Source: a bacterium (lineage in GTDB: Bacteria > Planctomycetota > JAFGQW01). From it: a DNA stretch of 64,000 bases. A model generated the notes under the pieces. That model did no database searches and had not been told where the DNA came from. It saw only the letters and a program-made list of their open reading frames with translations. The first letter of the stretch is position 1. Each line of letters starts with the position of its first letter. Both the position numbers and the translations under genes were made by a program. This document shows positions 58,812 to 64,000 of the stretch, in pieces. Where the stretch lies: assembly GCA_030426805.1 (NCBI GenBank), contig JAUHXU010000004.1, positions 544,792-608,791 of the forward strand, given 5' to 3'.

Positions 58812-59498
58812 ATGAGTCGCCCGACCGGCCGAAGCGACGCCGGGGTCTCGGTGTCCGAGCACCCGGTCGTCCGCCACAAGATCGCGCTCCTACGCGACCG
58901 ACGCACCGAGCCGATTCGCTTCCGTGCGCTGGTCACCGAGCTCGCGACCGCACTCACGTACGACGCGACCCGCGATCTCGCGCTCGCACCACGAGCCGTC
59001 GACACGCCGCTGACGTCCGTCGCCGGCGAACGCCTCCGCGATCCGATCAGCCTCGTGCCGATCCTGCGTGCGGGCCTCGGGATGGTCGAGGGCGCGTGGC
59101 GCATCCTCCCGCAGGCATGCGTGTGGCACTACGGCGTGCGGCGCGACGAGATCACACTCGCGGCGGAGGAATACTACTGCGGTGTTCCGGCGTCGGCCAC
59201 CGGCGAAGAGAAACGTGCGAACGACTGCATCGTCCTCGACCCGATGCTCGCGACCGGCGGCTCGGCGATCAAGGCGGTCGACGCGCTCCGGCGCCACGGC
59301 GCAATGCGAATCCGCTTCGTCGGGCTGCTCGGGGCTCCCGAAGGAGTCGCCGCCTTGCGCGCGGCGCACCCCGACGTCGCCATCACGCTCGCCGCCCTCG
59401 ACGAACGCCTGACCGGTGACGACGACGACGTACCGAACGGGTTCATCTGGCCCGGCCTGGGCGACGCCGGCGACCGGCAGTTCCGCACGTTTCCGTAA
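58812..59498 (+). CDS. upp: Uracil phosphoribosyltransferase
   Basis: 228 residues, about 20 longer than the usual 208 because of the N-terminus before VSEHPVVRHKIALLRD. Hallmarks are SLVPILRAGLGMVEG, the PRPP-binding CIVLDPMLATGGSA and the uracil-binding C-terminus GFIWPGLGDAGDRQF. It salvages uracil to UMP. The extra residues could disappear if an internal start near residue 13 is used. Divergent from the XPB-like helicase; no functional link is evident. Confidence 0.96.
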   Translation: MSRPTGRSDAGVSVSEHPVVRHKIALLRDRRTEPIRFRALVTELATALTYDATRDLALAPRAVDTPLTSVAGERLRDPISLVPILRAGLGMVEGAWRILPQACVWHYGVRRDEITLAAEEYYCGVPASATGEEKRANDCIVLDPMLATGGSAIKAVDALRRHGAMRIRFVGLLGAPEGVAALRAAHPDVAITLAALDERLTGDDDDVPNGFIWPGLGDAGDRQFRTFP

Positions 59499-59603
59499 GA
59501 TGCGCGGGGTGGCCGAACGTTTGTGAGGTGGCATCGCTCCGGGCGGCCCGCCCGCCCCACGGACGCTCCACGCTCCTGCGCGCACGAACTCGAACGATGC
59601 CGA

Positions 59604-59657
59604 CGTCGGGTAGTGGCCCACGCCCACACGGGGCAGGCGCGGACACACTACCCGACG
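59604..59657 (-). terminator. Long inverted repeat between convergent genes
   Basis: CGTCGGGTAGTG (59604-59615) and CACTACCCGACG (59646-59657) are perfect 12-base arms separated by 30 bases. They lie just after the stop of the minus-strand gene at 59661. A further GGGCGG/CCGCCC-type hairpin sits near 59545-59560, after upp. Confidence 0.55.
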
Positions 59658-59660
59658 AGT

Positions 59661-60650
59661 CTACGGGCTGACCTTGAACGAGTAGGTGTTGCTGATGTCT
59701 GCGATGCCTCCCGGCGCCGCGGCATCGAACACGATGAACGCGTGATGCAGGTCGAGACCGATCAGCGCGGTGATCGTCGGGATGTTCAACTGCGCACTCG
59801 CGCGACCGGCGGCGCTCAGCGAGTTCGAGTATCCGGCGAAGACCGTCGGCAGATTGCCGCCGATCGACGCGATCAACAGGCTGTCCACCGTCAATCCGAT
59901 CGAGCGCGTTCCGATCGGTGTCGGACCGGCGCCGAGCGAGGTGCCCATCTGCACGTTGCGACCGGGGTTGGCCGGCGAACTCATCGTGAACGAGTGCATG
60001 CCACCGATCGAAATGCTGCCGGTGCCGGTCAGGTCCGTCGTCGTGACCGTGAACCGCGTCTTGATCCCGGCGGCGAAGTCCGAGCCGGACCAGCTCGTCG
60101 CATTGAAGTTGCCGTACGCCCACGCGCGGTTGATCGCCGCCGAGACGAAGCGCCCCTGCGAGCCGCCGCCACCGATCGACGTCGTCACGCCGCCCTTGTA
60201 GCGGATGTCGAGGACCAGGCTGTCGGTGCCGTTGTAGGCGAACGTAGCGGTCGTGCCGAACGGCGCCCACTGACCGAGCGACGTCGCGATCGTCGTCGGA
60301 CCGTTGAACAGCGTCACGGGGTTCGGGATGTTCGTGTCCATCGTCTGGACGAGCATCGTCGAGGTGCTGTGCGCCGCGCGGATCTCGAAGAGCTGCGCGC
60401 CGAACGTCCCGTTGTAGTTCGACGCCATCGCGACGTCCTGGATCGTGAACGCCATGTTGCCGAGCTGGGCCGCGGTGTAGAGCTCCTGGAAGCGAATCTC
60501 GCCCTGGATCGCCGACCACTCCGCCCAGAACGGAATCGCGTTCGATCCACCGCTCGACGGGACGTTGTCAGGGACGTAGACGAAACTCTGCGCGGTGGCC
60601 GACGCGGCCAGCGTCAGCGCGGCGCACGCACATGTGAGTGCTCTCTTCAT
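59661..60650 (-). CDS. Secreted protein with the shared C-terminal module
   Basis: 329 residues with a signal peptide (CACAALTLAASATAQ). The mature N-terminus FVYVPDNVPSSGGSNAIPF links it to the protein at 40341-41306. The N-terminal ~190 residues are a beta-rich domain (LGNMAFTIQDVAMASNYNGTF, DSLVLDIRYKGGV). The tail is the shared module: LGAGPTPIGTRSIGLTVD, LPTVFAGYSNSLSAAGRAS, LIGLDLHHAFIVF, DISNTYSFKVSP. Function unknown. Confidence 0.74.
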   Translation of the reverse strand: MKRALTCACAALTLAASATAQSFVYVPDNVPSSGGSNAIPFWAEWSAIQGEIRFQELYTAAQLGNMAFTIQDVAMASNYNGTFGAQLFEIRAAHSTSTMLVQTMDTNIPNPVTLFNGPTTIATSLGQWAPFGTTATFAYNGTDSLVLDIRYKGGVTTSIGGGGSQGRFVSAAINRAWAYGNFNATSWSGSDFAAGIKTRFTVTTTDLTGTGSISIGGMHSFTMSSPANPGRNVQMGTSLGAGPTPIGTRSIGLTVDSLLIASIGGNLPTVFAGYSNSLSAAGRASAQLNIPTITALIGLDLHHAFIVFDAAAPGGIADISNTYSFKVSP

Positions 60651-60684
60651 CGGTCAATCATCTCCTACTTCGGTGAACGGTCGA

Positions 60685-61851
60685 TCAGCGCACCCGCATC
60701 ACGACCGCATTGGTGAGGGTAATCGTATTGTTCTCGAAGATCGCCGCTTGCCAGTAGCCGGAGACGAGGATCGCCGGTGGCAGCGGGAACTGGACGGTCG
60801 TGATCCCGTCGCCCGCGCCGCCCGCGCTCAGCGTGATCGGCAGGAAGAGCTGCGACAGCGGCGCGATGTGGATGTCGCATCCCGGCAGCAGCGGCACGGT
60901 CGTGCTGCCCCACCCGAGGACGAGGACGCCGCTGGCCCCGCCGGGACCGTTGAGGATGCCCAGGCTCGCGAGGCCGCCGGCGCTCGGCGTGCCGCGGCCG
61001 ATCAGAACCGGCGTGTGACCGCTCGGCCCCGAGCACCCGTAGCCGTAGTTCCGGTTGAACGCCCCCGCCGACGTCGGCAGATAGGCCATGCCCTTGGCGA
61101 CGTGGTCCATCGGGCCGATCAGCGACACGAGTCCGTTGTCGCCGATCACGAACAGATCCTGGTTCAGGTCGGCGAGGAAGAAGTTGCTGCCGGCCACGTG
61201 AAGCAGCGCGGTCGCCTCGTCGAACGGATCGCCGGACAGCGGGATGTTCGTGACCGTCTTCGTCGTCGGGTTGACCTTCTCGAAGATCTCGTCGACGTTC
61301 GGAACGCCGAGCCCGGACATGTGGTAGAGCAGTCCGTCCTGGAAGCCCCACGCGATCGTCTCGCCGTCGGTGCCGGCGCCGAGCGCCATCACGAGCGACG
61401 TCTGTGCGGTCGTCGTGCTGATCGTGTAGAGGGTCTCGGGCGTCGAAGCGCCGTCGCCAGTCACGCCGTAAAGCGTGCCCCCCTGATCGAACGCGATGCC
61501 CGCGAAGTTCTGACCGGTCGTGCCGATCGTCGTGATCAGGCCCGTCGTCACGTTGATCCGACCGAGAGCCCGACCCTGCTGTCCGGACACCTTGACGATC
61601 ACCCAGAGATCCAGCGTGCCGGGGTTCAGCGCGAGGCCGTTGCACTGCTGGATCGACCCGCTCGTGAGCGACATCTGCAACGTCGACGTCGTCTGCCCTG
61701 TATAGGCATCGACGATGCGCAGGTTGTCGTCGGTCGAAGAGACCGTGTAGAGAAAGTCGCCCGCGCTCGCTTCGGCGGCCAGACCGATCGCGAGCATCAC
61801 GCCCGCAATCCAGCGTGCCGCCGGAAAACGGATCGACAGAATCCGGGTCAT
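60685..61851 (-). CDS. Secreted beta-propeller-like protein
   Basis: 388 residues from ATG 61851, preceded by GGAGG; upstream in-frame sequence overlaps uvrA and is rejected. Signal peptide (WIAGVMLAIGLAAEASA). Propeller-like repeats: DFLYTVSSTDDNLRIVDAYTG, QNFAGIAFDQGGTLYGVTGDG, ETIAWGFQDGLLYHMSG and ALLHVAGSNFFLADLNQDL. The C-terminal ~110 residues form another beta-sandwich (LGWGSTTVPLLPGCDIHIAPL). Function unknown. Confidence 0.74.
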   Translation of the reverse strand: MTRILSIRFPAARWIAGVMLAIGLAAEASAGDFLYTVSSTDDNLRIVDAYTGQTTSTLQMSLTSGSIQQCNGLALNPGTLDLWVIVKVSGQQGRALGRINVTTGLITTIGTTGQNFAGIAFDQGGTLYGVTGDGASTPETLYTISTTTAQTSLVMALGAGTDGETIAWGFQDGLLYHMSGLGVPNVDEIFEKVNPTTKTVTNIPLSGDPFDEATALLHVAGSNFFLADLNQDLFVIGDNGLVSLIGPMDHVAKGMAYLPTSAGAFNRNYGYGCSGPSGHTPVLIGRGTPSAGGLASLGILNGPGGASGVLVLGWGSTTVPLLPGCDIHIAPLSQLFLPITLSAGGAGDGITTVQFPLPPAILVSGYWQAAIFENNTITLTNAVVMRVR

Positions 61852-61893
61852 TGCATCCTCCATCTCGTGCGCCGTCTCATGCGCCCTCGAAAC

Positions 61894-61908
61894 CGCACCC
61901 TCGGTGCG
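61894..61908 (-). terminator. Small hairpin after uvrA
   Basis: CGCACC (61894-61899), loop CTC, GGTGCG (61903-61908), a perfect 6-base-pair stem 51 bases beyond the uvrA stop and about 43 bases before the next minus-strand start. It may be a terminator or a leader hairpin. Confidence 0.35.
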
Positions 61909-61958
61909 ATCGTCGCCCCCCGTTCTACACGGAATCGGGCGCGTGCGAAAGCCGCTGG

Positions 61959-64000
61959 TCAGCGGAGGAAGCGTCCGGTCGCCGAAGCCGAGCACGCCGC
62001 AACCGCCGCAGGCGTCCCCGCGACGACGATTCGACCGCCATCGGCGCCGCCGTCCGGGCCGAGGTCGACGACCCAGTCGGCGGCGGCGATCACGTCCAAC
62101 TGGTGCTCGACGACGACGACCGTGCCGCCCCGATCGACGAGGTCGTGGAGCACGTCGATGAGCTGGGAGACCTCGGTGCCGTGCAAGCCGACCGTCGGCT
62201 CGTCGAGCAGGTAGAGGGTCCGCCCGGCATCGCGTCGTGCGAGTTCCGCAGCGAGTTTGACGCGCTGGGCTTCGCCACCCGACAACGTCGTCGCCGGCTG
62301 ACCGAGCTTGACGTAGCCGAGGCCGACGCGATCGAGGAGGTCGAGCGGTCGAAAGACCTTCGGCACGTCGCGAAACAGATCGATCGCCTCCGCGACCTCG
62401 GTATCGAGGACGTCGGCGATCGAACGCCCCTTGAAGCGCACCGACAACGTGGCTTCGTCGTAGCGCTTGCCGCCACACGCCTCGCACGTCACCCAGACGT
62501 CGGAGAGGAAGTGCATCTCGACGCGCTCGAAGCCACGCCCCTCGCACGCATCGCACCGTCCGCCCTTGACGTTGAAACTGAAGCGCGCCGCGGTGTAGCC
62601 GCGCACCGCCGCCTCCGGCAGCGTCGCGAAGAGTTCACGGATCGGGGTGAAGGCGCCGACGTACGTCGCCGGGTTCGACGCCGGCGTCTGCCCGATCGGC
62701 GCCGCGTCGACGACGATCACCCGCGCGAGATCCTCCGCGCCCGGACACGACTTCCACGTGTCGGCGAGCTCGCCCATCACGAGCGACGACTTGCCGCTCC
62801 CGCTCGGCCCGGTGACGACGGTGAGCCGGCCGCGCGGAAAGTCGACGTCGACCCCGCGGAGGTTGTTGCGGGACGCGCCGACGACGGTGAGCGCACCGTC
62901 CGGCTCGCCGCGGTCGCGTGGCTCGGCCCGACGCCGGCGGCGCAACAGCGCGCCGGTCGGCGACCCTCGGTCGCGACGAATCGCCGTCGGCGTGCCGGTC
63001 GCGACGATCGTGCCGCCGTGCCGCCCCGCACCCGGCCCCAACTCGACGACGTGGTCGGCCGCGCGGATCACGTCCTCGTCGTGCTCGACGACGACGACCG
63101 TGTTGCCGAGGTCGCGCAAGTCGACGAGCGTGCCGATCAGCCGCTCGGTGTCGCGCGGATGCAGTCCGATCGTCGGCTCGTCGAGCACGTAGGTCACGCC
63201 GGTGAGGCGGTTGCCGATCTGCGTCGCGAGCCGGATGCGCTGCGCCTCGCCGCCCGACAGCGTCGCGCTCCGCCGATCGAGCGTCAGGTAGCCCAACCCG
63301 ACGTCGCGGAGGAAGCGCAGCCGATGTGCGATCTCCCGACGAATCGGCTCGACGATCGGCGCGTCCGCCTTGCGCGCGATCGCCCCCTCGCTCCACGCGA
63401 GCGCGTCGTCGACGGTGCGCCCGAGGATCGCCGCGAGTCGTTCCCCCTTGCCGCGCCCGACGCGGACCGCGCGTGCGACCGGGTTCAACCGCTCGCCACC
63501 GCAGTCGCGACACGCGGCACGCTCGAGCACCGATTCATAGCCGAGCGAACGCCCCGCCCCCTCCTCGTTGCGACGGGCCCACCGCTCGAGCGCCGGGACG
63601 ATGCCACGCCACGCGGTCTTCCACGTCAGCGTCGACTGCTTCTTGCCCTTCCAGCGGTGGCGCACTTCGACGCGCTCACCCCCGGTCCCCTGAAACGCGA
63701 CCGAGCGGGCACGTTCGGGCAGATCGGCGAGCGGCACGTCGGGGTCGGCACCGGTCGACGCGACGGCCGCGCGGATCGCCGACCGCCAGACGCCGCCCTC
63801 GCGACGAAACGCCTTGTCGACGACGTCGACGAGCGCCCCCTCGAGGAGCGGCTTCGTCTCGTCCGCGACGACGCGTGCCTCGTCGGTCTGCACGGTCGTG
63901 CCGAGACCGTCGCACGCCGGGCAGGCGCCGACATGGCTGTTGAAGCTGAAGTGCCGCGGCGTGAGCGACTCGTCGAACGAGAAGCCGTGCGTCACGCACG
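61959..64000 (-). CDS. uvrA: Excinuclease ABC subunit A (5' part outside window)
   Basis: About 680 residues of a normal 940 or more. Visible parts, in order: FSFNSHVGACPACDGLG (first zinc module), the CRDCGGERLNP zinc region, LSGGEAQRIRLATQIG and VLDEPTIGLHPRD (first ABC signature and Walker B). The second Walker A is GPSGSGKSSL, then FSFNVKGGRCDACEGRG, CEACGGKRY, LSGGEAQRVKLAAEL and LLDEPTVGLH. UvrA recognises bulky DNA lesions as a dimer and loads UvrB. The C-terminus is at a TGA at 61961-61959. The stretch between the two halves (RRRRRAEPRDRGEPDG) is short and basic. Confidence 0.95.
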   Translation of the reverse strand, partial: CVTHGFSFDESLTPRHFSFNSHVGACPACDGLGTTVQTDEARVVADETKPLLEGALVDVVDKAFRREGGVWRSAIRAAVASTGADPDVPLADLPERARSVAFQGTGGERVEVRHRWKGKKQSTLTWKTAWRGIVPALERWARRNEEGAGRSLGYESVLERAACRDCGGERLNPVARAVRVGRGKGERLAAILGRTVDDALAWSEGAIARKADAPIVEPIRREIAHRLRFLRDVGLGYLTLDRRSATLSGGEAQRIRLATQIGNRLTGVTYVLDEPTIGLHPRDTERLIGTLVDLRDLGNTVVVVEHDEDVIRAADHVVELGPGAGRHGGTIVATGTPTAIRRDRGSPTGALLRRRRRAEPRDRGEPDGALTVVGASRNNLRGVDVDFPRGRLTVVTGPSGSGKSSLVMGELADTWKSCPGAEDLARVIVVDAAPIGQTPASNPATYVGAFTPIRELFATLPEAAVRGYTAARFSFNVKGGRCDACEGRGFERVEMHFLSDVWVTCEACGGKRYDEATLSVRFKGRSIADVLDTEVAEAIDLFRDVPKVFRPLDLLDRVGLGYVKLGQPATTLSGGEAQRVKLAAELARRDAGRTLYLLDEPTVGLHGTEVSQLIDVLHDLVDRGGTVVVVEHQLDVIAAADWVVDLGPDGGADGGRIVVAGTPAAVAACSASATGRFLR

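Overview
This is a GC-rich, densely coded bacterial window with no phage, transposon or CRISPR. The best guess is a member of the Planctomycetota. Grounds for this: a run of large secreted proteins that pair unrelated folds (beta-helix, LVIVD/WD40-like repeats) with one recurrent C-terminal module; degenerate peptidase-MA-like proteins carrying a small N-terminal beta-barrel; carboxypeptidase-regulatory-repeat proteins; and a P-loop sulfotransferase. Genus or species cannot be named from the sequence.

Region 1 (1-5428) is a metal-handling cluster and the most interesting part. It holds the end of an outer-membrane protein, a lipoprotein with a heavy-metal-associated (HMA) domain, a CmtR-like ArsR repressor, a second outer-membrane protein, a second lipoprotein, a methyltransferase and a CopA-type copper ATPase. 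Both lipoprotein genes are interrupted by two in-frame TGA codons. In the HMA protein these fall exactly where the two metal-binding cysteines of CxxC belong, giving U-x-x-U. In the second the pattern is U-x-U. Hairpins resembling bacterial selenocysteine insertion elements follow the TGA codons. I read these as two di-selenocysteine lipoproteins in a copper/soft-metal resistance locus.

Region 2 (5429-10639) is the ribosomal protein L32 and fatty acid synthesis cluster rpmF-plsX-fabD-fabG-acpP-fabF, without fabH. Region 3 (10649-19060) carries a PrkA-type kinase, a HEAT-repeat secreted protein, a 959-residue regulatory-repeat protein, a lone type II secretion/type IV pilus F-type protein and a PilZ-like protein. 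Region 4 (19208-28455) has three tandem degenerate peptidase-like secreted proteins, a membrane/TPR protein, a small zinc ribbon protein, an MscS channel and an FAD oxidoreductase.

Region 5 (28463-38826) has an alpha/beta hydrolase lipoprotein, a DapA-family lyase, an MFS transporter, an SNF2 helicase with a small partner, a sulfotransferase and a large multi-pass membrane protein. Region 6 (38872-51323) is a block of secreted proteins with a tRNA-Leu(CAA) inside it, including two closely similar paralogs in inverted orientation. Region 7 (51493-64000) has a four-gene minus-strand run (XPB-like helicase, LapB-like TPR/zinc-ribbon/HEAT protein, TPR membrane protein, Uup ABC-F ATPase), upp transcribed divergently from it, two more secreted proteins, and the 3' part of uvrA running off the end.

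Several genes have a good -10 box 6-7 bases before the start codon and no Shine-Dalgarno sequence, which suggests leaderless transcripts are common here. Very long antisense reading frames are artefacts of the GC-rich codon usage and were left out.
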